Positions 1 through 8,458 of a stretch of 64,000 nt of DNA are shown here, one piece after another. Location: NCBI GenBank assembly GCA_036652695.1, contig JAVVVJ010000001.1:113574-177573 (forward strand), given 5' to 3'. Within the stretch, counting starts at the first letter, position 1, and every line of letters begins with the position of its first letter. Made by a program: the position numbers and the translations under genes. The notes beneath the pieces were generated by a model, which was not told the DNA's origin, did no database searches, and was given only the letters and a program-made list of their open reading frames with translations. This stretch comes from Limiplasma sp036652695. GTDB lineage: Bacteria > Bacillota > Clostridia > Christensenellales > Aristaeellaceae.

Positions 1-338
1 TGGTTTTTAACGGTGCGCAAGCCGTGGGTACCGCACGCCTGTGGTGGGCGGACGGCGCGTTTTGCATCGGCATGCTTTGCGTGCTGCCCCAGGAGCGCGG
101 CAAGGGCTTTGGCGATTTGCTGATCCGGCTGCTGCTCTTTAAGGCGCTTACGCATGCGGCTACGCTCATCCGCGTTGACGCGCCCGCACCGCTTGTGCCC
201 TTCTTTGCAAAATACGGCTTCCGTGCCGATGCGCTGGAGCTACCCGCCAATGGCAGCGTACCCATGTGCATGCGCGGGCAGGATGTGCAGTTAAGCCACT
301 GCGGCGGCGGCTGCGATGGTTGCTCGCAAAGAGAGTAG
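1..338 (+). CDS. GNAT-family N-acetyltransferase, C-terminal part (cut by window edge)
   Basis: The reading frame is open from base 3 and ends at TAG 336-338, so only the last ~111 residues are present. The segment VLPQERGKGFGDLLIRLLL matches the acetyl-CoA-binding motif A of GNAT acetyltransferases (Q/R-x-x-G-x-G/A), and the later PFFAKYGFRADA is the usual 'YekxGF' end of the fold. The substrate cannot be told. The tail is odd: after the fold it carries CGGGCDGC, three closely spaced cysteines (C-x3-C-x2-C) that could bind a metal or be disulphide-reactive; this is inference. The gene converges on the minus-strand glycosyltransferase, with only 9 bases between the two stops and no obvious terminator. 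Confidence 0.75.
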   Translation, partial: VFNGAQAVGTARLWWADGAFCIGMLCVLPQERGKGFGDLLIRLLLFKALTHAATLIRVDAPAPLVPFFAKYGFRADALELPANGSVPMCMRGQDVQLSHCGGGCDGCSQRE

Positions 339-347
339 CGGCTTGGG

Positions 348-1472
348 CTACTCCTTGATGTCGAGCTTCTTTTTGAATACCCATTTGCGCTGTAGGTAGT
401 AGCTTAGGAAGAAGAGCGCGATATCTACCGGCAGCTTAGCGGCGTTATCGCTCCAACCCAGCCAAAGGTGCATGCTGCTGGTAAGCCCGGCGGAAAGCAG
501 CATGATCAGGAAAAACACGCATAAATAGCGGGGAAAGGTTTTTTGAACCGATGCCTCGTTTGAAAAAACGAATTTGCGGTTGATAAAGAAGTTCGTTACG
601 CCGGAGAACACCCGCGCCACGATGGTTGCCGTGGCGATGCGCGCCGATATTTGCATGAGCAAAAACCGAAAATCGTAATCCAGCGCGGGCACATAGGCCT
701 TGAACAGGTTGTTAAGCAGCAGGTAGCTGCCGTAATCGATGCCAAAGCAGACCAGCGATGCGCTGATGAAGCGGAAAAAGCCGCCAAAGATAACGCCATA
801 AATGCGCAGGCTATCGTGAAAGGCACGGAAATGGCTGCCCGCGTTGTTGTTTTCATAGACGGTTTCAATCGGCAGCATGCGCATGGGAAGCTTCAGCCCC
901 GCGCATTCGATGAGCATATTCATTTCGTACTCGTAGCGTTCGCCGCGCACCGCCAGCATCGTGGGCAGCAGCTCGCGCGCAAAGCCGCGAAGGCCGGTTT
1001 GCGTATCGCCCACCCAGCGCCCGTACAGCAGCTTAAACACCACCGAGGTAATGCGGTTGCCCATGCGGCTTTTGGGCGGCACGTCCGCCTGTGAAAAATT
1101 CCGCGTGCCAAGGAGCAGCCCCTCGTGGTTGTGCTCCAGACTTTCTAGCATGCGCAGCACATCGTTCACGGTGTGCTGACCATCGCTGTCCGCCGTGATG
1201 ATGATCTGCTGCTCCGGGCACTCCTCTTGCACCCACGCCATGCCCCGCTTGAGCGCCACGCCCTTGCCCGCATTTGGGGTATAGGAGAGCAGATGCACCT
1301 GATCGTCCTGCGGGATGCTTTCAAAAAGCGCGCGGCTTGCTTCGCCGCTGCCGTCATCAACAATGATGATTTTGCCAATGCCCGCGGCCTTGAGCGCCGC
1401 CACATAGGGCGGGAGGCGGTCGTCCGGCTTATAGGCAGGGATGACGACGGCGGTTTCCTTTGCGTTATTCAT
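348..1472 (-). CDS. Family 2 glycosyltransferase fused to a GtrA membrane domain
   Basis: About 374 residues. The N-terminal ~220 residues are a GT-A glycosyltransferase of the dolichol/undecaprenyl-phosphate sugar synthase type: VVIPAYKPD start, IIIVDDGSG, NAGKGVALKRG, and the metal-binding region TADSDGQH. Residues ~235-370 are a GtrA-like domain with about four membrane helices and the motif FFINRKFVFSNEA, then a closing YYLQRKWVFKK. Such fusions usually load a sugar onto undecaprenyl phosphate and help flip it for cell-surface glycan decoration. ATG 1472 is preferred over ATG 1487 because AAGG lies 8 bases upstream of it, whereas the ATG at 1487 sits directly on its purine-rich stretch. 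It is the last gene of the run that begins at 4127. Confidence 0.85.
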   Translation of the reverse strand: MNNAKETAVVIPAYKPDDRLPPYVAALKAAGIGKIIIVDDGSGEASRALFESIPQDDQVHLLSYTPNAGKGVALKRGMAWVQEECPEQQIIITADSDGQHTVNDVLRMLESLEHNHEGLLLGTRNFSQADVPPKSRMGNRITSVVFKLLYGRWVGDTQTGLRGFARELLPTMLAVRGERYEYEMNMLIECAGLKLPMRMLPIETVYENNNAGSHFRAFHDSLRIYGVIFGGFFRFISASLVCFGIDYGSYLLLNNLFKAYVPALDYDFRFLLMQISARIATATIVARVFSGVTNFFINRKFVFSNEASVQKTFPRYLCVFFLIMLLSAGLTSSMHLWLGWSDNAAKLPVDIALFFLSYYLQRKWVFKKKLDIKE

Positions 1473-1509
1473 TTGCACAACCTTCATCCTTTCGTTGTCA
1501 AGCTTTTGG

Positions 1510-3057
1510 TTAATTGCGTATTTCAGTATCCAAATAATCCGTCAAAAGGGGGGCGTAATCCTCGCCTGTATATTCGGCCAGCAGCGCTTCAAAATCCGCG
1601 CGCGTGGCGCGGGAAAAGGCGAAGCGCTCTGCATAGCGCCGCAAAAAGCCGTCCAGCCCGCTTGGCATGGCGCGATCCAGCGCGCATAGCGCCGCCGCGC
1701 CCCGGTTGTACACCACCAGCGCATATTCGCTCATGCTGCTGAAAAAATCCAGCGGCGCACCGGGGGTTATGCCGCGCGGAACGGTTACGCGCATGGCTGA
1801 TTCCACGCGCGTGGCCTCCAGCTCGTCGCGTTCGGCGCGGCCATGAACGGCCTCTGTGTAGCGCAGGAGGCTGAACTCGCAAAGCGCCTCGTCTTGCCAT
1901 GCTTGGTTGATGGGGTCGCTGCCGACCATGGCGTACCACCATTGATGCGCCACCTCGTGCGCCACCACATATTCCAGCGCTCGCCCGCCCGCCGCTAGCT
2001 GGGAGGAGGCGATCATCACATGCGCGGGGTATTCCATGCCGCCCAAAGGAAAGTCGATTTCGCTTACGGTGAGGCTCGGATAAGGGTACGCGCCGTAGAG
2101 CTTTTCAAAGGTACGCAGCGCCTTGCGCGCGTAGCCCAGCGCCTCCTTGGCTGCGTTGGCGGCTTGCGCATAAGCGCTCACCAGCACGTCGCCCTCCATG
2201 GCCTGCGCCGCGTGGTAGCGCTCGCTGAGCGTAAAGGCGAAATCCCGCGCCGCGAGCAGCGAAAAACGATAGGTGACAACGCCCTGCCCATGCTCCGCGA
2301 CAGGTTCGCCGCTTCCCGCGATCTGGTAGCCCTCCGGTGCGGTGATGCTCACGGTGTAGTTGGCGCAGTCGCTTAAGAAGGGATCACCCACGGGCGCATA
2401 GGCATCGGTGCGATACGCACCGTCCTCATATACGGCGGGGATGGCAAAGGCGTTGCCCAGCGCCCAAATGTCGCTGTTCACGCCAAAGCGGTACGCCGCC
2501 TTGGGCACATAGACCGTATAGCGCAGTGTGAGCGTGAGCGTTTCGCCCGGCAGCCAGCTTGCATTCAGCGGCAGCAGGAGCGCCGTTTTGGCGGCGTCAA
2601 GGTAGCGATAGCCTACCGGCGCACCCTGCGCGGCATGGCCGTCAGGCGCTTTTTGCGCAGGGGCAAGCAGCGCCTGCGCCTCGCTGATCACAAGCGCGCC
2701 AAAGGAAAAACCATTGGGATAGCAGCGGCTGTAAAATTCATCGGTGGCGCAGGGCGAGGTTTCGGCGCTCTGAAAGGCGTTCGGCCACGTGCGAAGCACC
2801 GCGCTGTCGCGCGCGTCCGCGCCCCGGTTGACCAGCACCAGCCTCTGCCATACGCTTAACGAACCCGCGTCCGGGTTGAAGACCGCCTCAATCACAATGT
2901 TGTCCAGCCCCTCTGCCGCCGCAAGAAGCGCGGGCTTTGGCGCGTTTGGCACAAGGGCGGGCGCGGAAAACAGCGTACACGCCAGCCATATGGCGGCTAG
3001 GAGCGCGCAAAGCCCCAGAGCGATCCACAGCGCAATGCGCCGTTTCGACTTGCGCAT
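1510..3057 (-). CDS. Membrane-anchored M1-family (gluzincin) metallopeptidase
   Basis: 515 residues. One N-terminal membrane helix (residues ~8-30, after a basic KSKRR) should anchor it with the rest outside the cell. The zinc site HEVAHQWW and the downstream third ligand in WQDEALCEFS are those of M1 aminopeptidases (HExxHx18E), and LGGMEYP stands at the place of the family's GxMEN substrate-binding loop. The N-terminal half is a beta-rich region typical of the family. It is shorter than classical ~850-residue aminopeptidases, lacking the long C-terminal helical domain, so the substrate is uncertain. Its ATG overlaps the stop of the upstream zinc-ribbon gene by one base (TGATG), so the two are translationally coupled. 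Confidence 0.85.
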   Translation of the reverse strand: MRKSKRRIALWIALGLCALLAAIWLACTLFSAPALVPNAPKPALLAAAEGLDNIVIEAVFNPDAGSLSVWQRLVLVNRGADARDSAVLRTWPNAFQSAETSPCATDEFYSRCYPNGFSFGALVISEAQALLAPAQKAPDGHAAQGAPVGYRYLDAAKTALLLPLNASWLPGETLTLTLRYTVYVPKAAYRFGVNSDIWALGNAFAIPAVYEDGAYRTDAYAPVGDPFLSDCANYTVSITAPEGYQIAGSGEPVAEHGQGVVTYRFSLLAARDFAFTLSERYHAAQAMEGDVLVSAYAQAANAAKEALGYARKALRTFEKLYGAYPYPSLTVSEIDFPLGGMEYPAHVMIASSQLAAGGRALEYVVAHEVAHQWWYAMVGSDPINQAWQDEALCEFSLLRYTEAVHGRAERDELEATRVESAMRVTVPRGITPGAPLDFFSSMSEYALVVYNRGAAALCALDRAMPSGLDGFLRRYAERFAFSRATRADFEALLAEYTGEDYAPLLTDYLDTEIRN

Positions 3058-4127
3058 CAGATCAACGAGCCTATGTTGCCAAGCAGCACAAGCATGCGCT
3101 GTAGCACGCCGCTCATGAGCATGCCGCCTACCAAACCAATCAGGAGCGCGGTCAGCGTCATGCTAATGCAAATGCAGAGGATGCGCGCGGGCAGGAGCTG
3201 CGCCTCGGAGCGTCCCGTGACCGCTGCAAACAGGGTGCTCATCTGCGCGTAGCTCACCGCAAGGCCGCAGGCAATCGCCAGCAGGGAGAGCCACGGCGTC
3301 AGCAAAGAAAGCAGCATCGCGGCAAGCACCACCGCCACCGTCGGCAGCGTCGTAATGGCGCAAAGCCCTAGCAGCAGCTCCCAAGAAAAGCGCGTTTTGC
3401 ACACAGTGCAGAGGTACACCGTCATCACGGCGGCGTTGACGAGCATGGCAAGCAGCTGGCAAAGCGCCGCAATGCCGCCTACCGAGGGCGCGATTCGCCC
3501 CGCGATATAGCTGATGCCTTGGTTCATGGAGGCCGTGCTGCTTGCGACGCTGACGCCCGTGAGCGAGGAAATGGCCACGAGCAGCAGACCAATCACACTG
3601 CGCATGATCATCATGCCGCCCAAGAAGCTCAGGAGCAGCACCACGCCTGTAACCACTGGGCAGGTGAGGTGGTCGCGCCGCTCCAGCATGCCGCGCAGAA
3701 CCTCCCCCGGGTGGCGGAAGCTATCCAAAAACGCGCGAGGCAGCTCGCTTAATGTGTTGAGCAGCACGTTTTCACCGCGCTCGGTCTGCTGACCGTACAC
3801 ATAGGGCGGCTGATAGCCCGTGGGGTAGCTCTGCTGGCTGTATTGGGAGTAGTTTTGCTGATACGCGCCCGGCTGAAAGCCTTGCTGGGGGTTGGCAGGC
3901 TGTTGATAGCCGCCATAAGCGCCCGGGTAGCCGGCAGGCGGCTGTTGACCGGTGGGCGCATAGCCTCCCATTTGTTGTGGATCAAACCCCGGCTGCCCCG
4001 GCGTGCCAAGCGGGGGATAGCCCATTGGAGCGCTGGGCTGGCTGTAGCCAGCCATCACCGGTTCGTTGCATACCGGGCAAAACATAGCGCCCTGCGGGAG
4101 TAAGCTGCCGCATTTTGGACAGTTCAT
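3057..4127 (-). CDS. Zinc-ribbon / Yip1-domain membrane protein with Gly-Tyr-Pro-Gln linker
   Basis: 356 residues. The first ~22 residues hold two CxxC pairs (CPKC and CPVC), a zinc ribbon. Residues ~28-120 are a low-complexity linker rich in G, Y, P and Q, reminiscent of disordered, condensate-prone tails. Residues ~135-355 form a polytopic region with about five helices resembling Yip1/YIF1-like integral membrane proteins of Firmicutes. Function is unknown; proteins of this plan often sit next to envelope genes. The ATG at 4127 is chosen because AGGAGG lies 6 bases upstream; a GTG directly before it (4130) is too close to the site. Its own promoter lies upstream at 4163-4192. Confidence 0.7.
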   Translation of the reverse strand: MNCPKCGSLLPQGAMFCPVCNEPVMAGYSQPSAPMGYPPLGTPGQPGFDPQQMGGYAPTGQQPPAGYPGAYGGYQQPANPQQGFQPGAYQQNYSQYSQQSYPTGYQPPYVYGQQTERGENVLLNTLSELPRAFLDSFRHPGEVLRGMLERRDHLTCPVVTGVVLLLSFLGGMMIMRSVIGLLLVAISSLTGVSVASSTASMNQGISYIAGRIAPSVGGIAALCQLLAMLVNAAVMTVYLCTVCKTRFSWELLLGLCAITTLPTVAVVLAAMLLSLLTPWLSLLAIACGLAVSYAQMSTLFAAVTGRSEAQLLPARILCICISMTLTALLIGLVGGMLMSGVLQRMLVLLGNIGSLI

Positions 4128-4162
4128 CACATGCCTCCTAAAAACGATCTATTCCGTTGCAC

Positions 4163-4192
4163 ATCATAGCATGCGCGTCTGCGCCGCGTCAA
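4163..4192 (-). promoter_or_regulatory. Sigma-A-type promoter for the zinc-ribbon/M1 peptidase/GT2 genes
   Basis: Read on the minus strand: TTGACG (4187-4192), an 18-base spacer, then TATGAT (4163-4168). The -35 box overlaps the stop codon of the upstream 743-residue gene, so the downstream genes can be transcribed separately from it. Identified by eye only. Confidence 0.55.
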
Positions 4193-6420
4193 CTTGCGGC
4201 CGCTGGCGTCGCCGCCGCATAGGGGATCAAAGAGCGATCCAGCAGGTACAGCCGCATGCCGCCTTGCTCCACAACCTGATCGGCAGGCAAGGTGCGCAGG
4301 TAGGTATCCAGCGTGGAAAGCGCATAATAGCGCTCGTCCCAGAAATCGGCCTCGGTGGCGAGCACTGCGACGTTCATTTCCCGCAGCGCCGCGCCTACCT
4401 CCTCCAGCGGCAGGTTCATCAGGGGCACAATGGGGTTGGAGGTGAGCACATAGCCGCGCCCGTCAATCGCATACTGGTAGCCTACGCGCGTGAGCAAAAT
4501 CCGCTGATCCTGCGCCACATGCTCGCTGACGCGCCGCAGCTGTTCATACTGGCTGCGAAAGCCGTTGTCCAGCAAAATGCTTTCGCTTTCCATCACGTCC
4601 CGGCTGTAGCGGTAAAACGTGTTGGTATATCCGGTTTGGTTTAGCCCCTTCACGGTGCCCAGCACGCACAGCGCCGCGCATAGGTAGGCAGGCAAGCGCC
4701 TGCAAAGCATGCGCAACGCGCCGCTCCTGTCGCTCGCGCGGAGGCGCTCCACTAGCCTTCCCCCATGCGCGCTCAACCAGCCGCACAGGCTGGGCCACGC
4801 GCTTTGCATTGCCGCAAGCCCCGCGCAGATCATGACCGCCGCCAGCATAAACCATTGTAGCGTATAGCGTTGCAGCTGCAAAAACGCGCCAGAAAAGCTG
4901 TAGAGCTTGCTATCCAGCACACCTGTCATGGGCGCGAGCGTGCATAGCGTGAGCAGCGCACAGTACAGCAGCGGCGATAGCGCGCCGCGCATGGAGGGGT
5001 TGTTGTCGCTGAAAAATACGGCGATTGGGCCGTCCTTGGGCAGCGCGGCGCGAAGCTCCCGCTCCTTGCGCCCAAGCGAAAGCCGCCGCCATAGGAGAAC
5101 TGCCAGCACGCACGCGATGGCGATCAGCGCGATGCGCAGCCCATATACGCCAATGGGCGTAGCGTAGCCCATCAGCACATCGCTATGCGCCTGCCAAAAG
5201 CTCACGTGCGTGGTGGTCGCCTCCAGCTTGTATTCGATTTGCATATAGGCGTTATACCATGGTGCGCTGGTATAGGTGGTCATCAGCCGCCATGGCGACA
5301 GCTCGCCCCATGTGGTAAAGCACCACAGGTTTCCCAAAAAGGCAATGACCGTGCCGACCGCCCCCGCAAGCGCGATGCCGATGGCGCCCAGTAGCGTGCG
5401 TCCCGCGCGGCGGTCACGGAGCAGCAAGCTTTCCAGCCAGCGCCACAGCACCCACGCCATCACAATGAAGGGCAGCACCACAAAGCACACCACATGCGCG
5501 CTCATCACCGTGAAGCATACCAGGAGCGATAGCGCGAGCCGCCCCACATATTGTTTCCAATTGCCCAGCGGTTCAAGCCCCTCAAATACGAGCATGCTCA
5601 AAAATAGCGCGAGGATTCGCCAGATGTCGCGCGGCGCGGTGGCGACGGAATCGTACAGGTTGGGCACCAAATTCAGCAGCACCACGCCCAGCAGCACCCA
5701 CGCTTTGCGCTCGCGGCAGCAAATCAGGAGCAGCGCTAGGTAGGCCGCCGCCGCGTAAAAAATGAGCAGCCCAAGCCCTGTAAAGGCGGGCTTATCATTT
5801 GGGTAGCCAACCGCCCCGCCCGTATGGAACAGGCCGTAGCTCATGTATAGCTCCAGCGAGGGGAAATGGCTGTGACCGCGAAACTGGCCGGTCAAGTCGT
5901 TCTTTTCCAAAAGCTCCGCAAGGCTGCGGTCGTTACAGAAGCGCTGAGCGAGCGCCATGTATTCCCCCGCGTCTCCCCCGCCAACGCAGCGCATGCTCGA
6001 GCAAAGGCGCACGCACACCGGCGCCAGCAAAATGACGATGCAGAGCGCAAAGCACAGCGCGATCAGCGCGGGCTTGTCAAACCGGCATACGCGGCGCGCG
6101 AACCGCCACCCGCGCAAAAGCAGCGCGGGGATGCGCCGCGCGCGCCTGAAAAGCATCAGGAGCAGGCACAGGGCAGCCAGCGCGGGCGGCGCGCCAATGA
6201 ACACAAGCCGCGGCGCTTGCGGCCACACAAGGCCGAGCAGCAGCATCCAAAGGTATTGCACAAACGGCGTGGCGGCAACGCCCGTAAGCACGCACGCCAC
6301 GCGGCTCTTTTTGCTGAACCAGCGGTGCGCCCCAAAGAGCGCGCCGAGCGCCGCCGCCTGTAAAACGCAGCTGAGCAGGAAGAGGTTGCGCCAGCCGTTG
6401 CCCACGTCAAGCCAAGTCAT
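4189..6420 (-). CDS. Large polytopic membrane protein, GT-C glycosyltransferase-like
   Basis: 743 residues with roughly 12-14 hydrophobic helices and a C-terminal soluble portion of ~140 residues. The first outside loop after helix ~4 carries GGGDAGEYMALAQRF, an acidic motif in the position where GT-C glycosyltransferases (which use lipid-phosphate sugars) carry a catalytic Asp. The C-terminal domain follows the same plan as these enzymes. I do not recognise a named family. The context is supportive: it ends a run of genes with a DUF354 protein, a GT2 enzyme and a DUF6020 membrane protein. Its start (6420) abuts the stop of the DUF354 gene, so it is co-translated. A role in cell-surface glycan assembly is inference. 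Confidence 0.55.
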   Translation of the reverse strand: MTWLDVGNGWRNLFLLSCVLQAAALGALFGAHRWFSKKSRVACVLTGVAATPFVQYLWMLLLGLVWPQAPRLVFIGAPPALAALCLLLMLFRRARRIPALLLRGWRFARRVCRFDKPALIALCFALCIVILLAPVCVRLCSSMRCVGGGDAGEYMALAQRFCNDRSLAELLEKNDLTGQFRGHSHFPSLELYMSYGLFHTGGAVGYPNDKPAFTGLGLLIFYAAAAYLALLLICCRERKAWVLLGVVLLNLVPNLYDSVATAPRDIWRILALFLSMLVFEGLEPLGNWKQYVGRLALSLLVCFTVMSAHVVCFVVLPFIVMAWVLWRWLESLLLRDRRAGRTLLGAIGIALAGAVGTVIAFLGNLWCFTTWGELSPWRLMTTYTSAPWYNAYMQIEYKLEATTTHVSFWQAHSDVLMGYATPIGVYGLRIALIAIACVLAVLLWRRLSLGRKERELRAALPKDGPIAVFFSDNNPSMRGALSPLLYCALLTLCTLAPMTGVLDSKLYSFSGAFLQLQRYTLQWFMLAAVMICAGLAAMQSAWPSLCGWLSAHGGRLVERLRASDRSGALRMLCRRLPAYLCAALCVLGTVKGLNQTGYTNTFYRYSRDVMESESILLDNGFRSQYEQLRRVSEHVAQDQRILLTRVGYQYAIDGRGYVLTSNPIVPLMNLPLEEVGAALREMNVAVLATEADFWDERYYALSTLDTYLRTLPADQVVEQGGMRLYLLDRSLIPYAAATPAAAS

Positions 6421-7475
6421 CAGCCGTTCCTCCCCGCTTTGGCGAGCCGATCCATTTCGGCTAGATAATAGCTGTTGATATCCACTTTTTCCGCCAGCAG
6501 CTTCGCCTGCTTTTGGCGCCCCAGCGCTTCAAGCTCCGGCAGCTGCAACAGCGCCTCGGCCTGCGCGGTGGCGCGCTCGTAGCGATCCTCGCCATCGTTG
6601 AAGTTGTAAAGCAGATGGAAGCGCTCGCACTGCTCCCGGGTGCTGCCGGATACGATGGTGTTCACGTACAGCGCGTGCGTGCCCAACACCACGGCCTCGC
6701 TGGCCATGGTTGCTCCCTCGCTGTACACCAAGCGCGCAAACGCCAGCACATGGTGGATCAGCGCATAGGGAGTGGTGAGCAGGTTGGGCTTGAGCGCATC
6801 GGGCAGCTTGCCCTCGGCGCTCACGTATACGCGGGCATATTTCTCCAGCCTTCGCACCAGCGCGAGCTTGCCCGCATCGTCCAGACCCTTCTTGCCAATA
6901 TCGTGGCTTGCGTTCCATGCCACAAACCGCACCAGAATGTACGGCTCATCGGGCTGAAAGCCAACGTCGCGAAGCTTTTGGCGCTCGGGCGTAAACACGG
7001 AGGGGTGCAGGTAAAAAAGCTCCTTGTAGGTATCAAGGCGCTCCTGACGAGGGCCTAAATCGGTTAAAAAGGTGCGCGGCGTAAGGATTTTAGTGGAGAG
7101 GTGCTTGCAGATGCGCAGGCTGAATTTGCTGACCTCCGTATCCTCGTAGATGAGGTGGGGCTTGCGGCTCACCCACGCGGCCACCGCCATCATGGGGGAG
7201 GCGCGGCCAATCAAAATATCGGGCTGAAAGCGAAGCGCGCGCCACGCGAAGCGCACGCAGAGGCTTGTAAACAGCCAGCCCTTTTCAATCACGTTTTTGC
7301 CCGTGCTGCGGGCGCAGAGCAGGTAGGGGATGTCAAAGCTTTGCAGCAGCGTGGTGTTGCCGTCCTTTTCCGCCACAAGGGAAAGCACCTCGTCACCACG
7401 CGCGTGCATGCGCTGGAGGATATTGCGAAACTGATGCACCCACGCGGGATGCTGAAAACAAATCATCGCCTTCAT
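6420..7475 (-). CDS. DUF354-family (UDP-sugar 2-epimerase-like fold) protein
   Basis: About 351 residues beginning MKAMICFQHPAWVHQFRN. The start is set by GGAGAG 8 bases upstream. The pattern is that of DUF354 proteins, which have the two-domain GT-B fold of UDP-GlcNAc 2-epimerase: an N-terminal HxxxF segment, PDILIGRASPM in the middle, and a C-terminal nucleotide-binding stretch with VYSEGATMASEAVVLGTHAL, the 'GG(T/S)xxxEA' element. Members occur in polysaccharide clusters of bacteria and archaea but have no firmly known reaction. The start overlaps the stop of the upstream GT2 gene (ATGA), and its own stop abuts the next start, so the three are tightly coupled. Confidence 0.75.
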   Translation of the reverse strand: MKAMICFQHPAWVHQFRNILQRMHARGDEVLSLVAEKDGNTTLLQSFDIPYLLCARSTGKNVIEKGWLFTSLCVRFAWRALRFQPDILIGRASPMMAVAAWVSRKPHLIYEDTEVSKFSLRICKHLSTKILTPRTFLTDLGPRQERLDTYKELFYLHPSVFTPERQKLRDVGFQPDEPYILVRFVAWNASHDIGKKGLDDAGKLALVRRLEKYARVYVSAEGKLPDALKPNLLTTPYALIHHVLAFARLVYSEGATMASEAVVLGTHALYVNTIVSGSTREQCERFHLLYNFNDGEDRYERATAQAEALLQLPELEALGRQKQAKLLAEKVDINSYYLAEMDRLAKAGRNG

Positions 7476-8458
7476 CGTTCTGGCTCTCCGTTCTCGCAGG
7501 ATTCCTGCCGTTTCTGTGCGTGCTCGCACTCCATCTTGCGCACGCGGTACTGCACATCCTCCAGCAGCTTGCGGTTATCGCTGATAATATCCGCCTGTAT
7601 GCCGGAAATGAAAATTTGCACGCCGATCATCAGCAAAGCGGAGCATAAGATCAGCGATTGCACATGCCCGTTGCCGGTGCCGGAAAAGAAAAACACCAAA
7701 AAACGCACGCCAAGGATGACGCCCAGCAAAAAGAAAATGGAACCGATCATGCCAAAAAAGCGCATGGGCTTGTACATGGCAAACGAGCGCACAATGACCG
7801 TGGACGAGCGCTTCATATAGCGCCACATGCTGCTGAACAGCCGCGAGGGGCGAAGCTCGGGGTTTGTGCGCACGGGCACGCTTAAAATGGCGGTGTTGTT
7901 CCAACCCGCCTGAATGATGGTTTCCAAGGTATAGGTATATTCATTGACCACGTTGAGGCGCATCGCCGCCTCGCGGCTATAGGCGCGAAAGCCGCTAGGC
8001 GCGTCGGGTACATCGGTATTGGAGGCCACGCGCACGACCCAGCTGCCCAAATGCTGAAAGAGCTTCTTGCGCGCTGAAAAATGCTCCGTTTCATCAATCG
8101 GGCGCGCGCCGATCACCATATCCGCCTTTTCGTTGAGGATGGGGCGCACGAGCTGTTCAATATCCGCGCCGCAGTATTGGTCATCCGCGTCCGTATTGAC
8201 GATGATATCCGCGCCAAGCTGCAAGCAAGCGTCAATGCCAGCCATAAAGCCGCGCGCCAGCCCCTTATTCTGCTTGAAGGATACGATGTGGTTGACGCCC
8301 CATTCGCGCGCCACCTGCACGGTGGCATCGGTGGAGCCGTCGTTGATAATCAGCACCTCTAGCCGATCGATGCCTTCGATCCTTTTGGGCAGATGCTCCA
8401 GCGCTACACGGAGGGTTTCAGCCTCGTTATAGCAGGGAATTTGAATGATCAGCTTCAT
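7472..8458 (-). CDS. Family 2 glycosyltransferase with C-terminal membrane helices
   Basis: About 328 residues. The GT-A domain shows IIQIPCYNEAETL, VLIINDGSTDAT, NKGLARGFMAGID and NTDADDQYCG (the DxD metal site), as in DPM1/ArnC-like sugar-phosphate-lipid synthases; residues ~235-300 contain two membrane helices. It probably transfers a sugar to undecaprenyl phosphate at the inner face of the membrane. Start choice: an in-frame ATG at 8464 and the ATG at 8458 are both possible; the AGGGAG at about 8468-8473 is spaced better for 8458. It overlaps the upstream DUF6020 gene by 32 bases and the downstream DUF354 gene by 4 bases. Confidence 0.85.
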   Translation of the reverse strand: MKLIIQIPCYNEAETLRVALEHLPKRIEGIDRLEVLIINDGSTDATVQVAREWGVNHIVSFKQNKGLARGFMAGIDACLQLGADIIVNTDADDQYCGADIEQLVRPILNEKADMVIGARPIDETEHFSARKKLFQHLGSWVVRVASNTDVPDAPSGFRAYSREAAMRLNVVNEYTYTLETIIQAGWNNTAILSVPVRTNPELRPSRLFSSMWRYMKRSSTVIVRSFAMYKPMRFFGMIGSIFFLLGVILGVRFLVFFFSGTGNGHVQSLILCSALLMIGVQIFISGIQADIISDNRKLLEDVQYRVRKMECEHAQKRQESCENGEPER

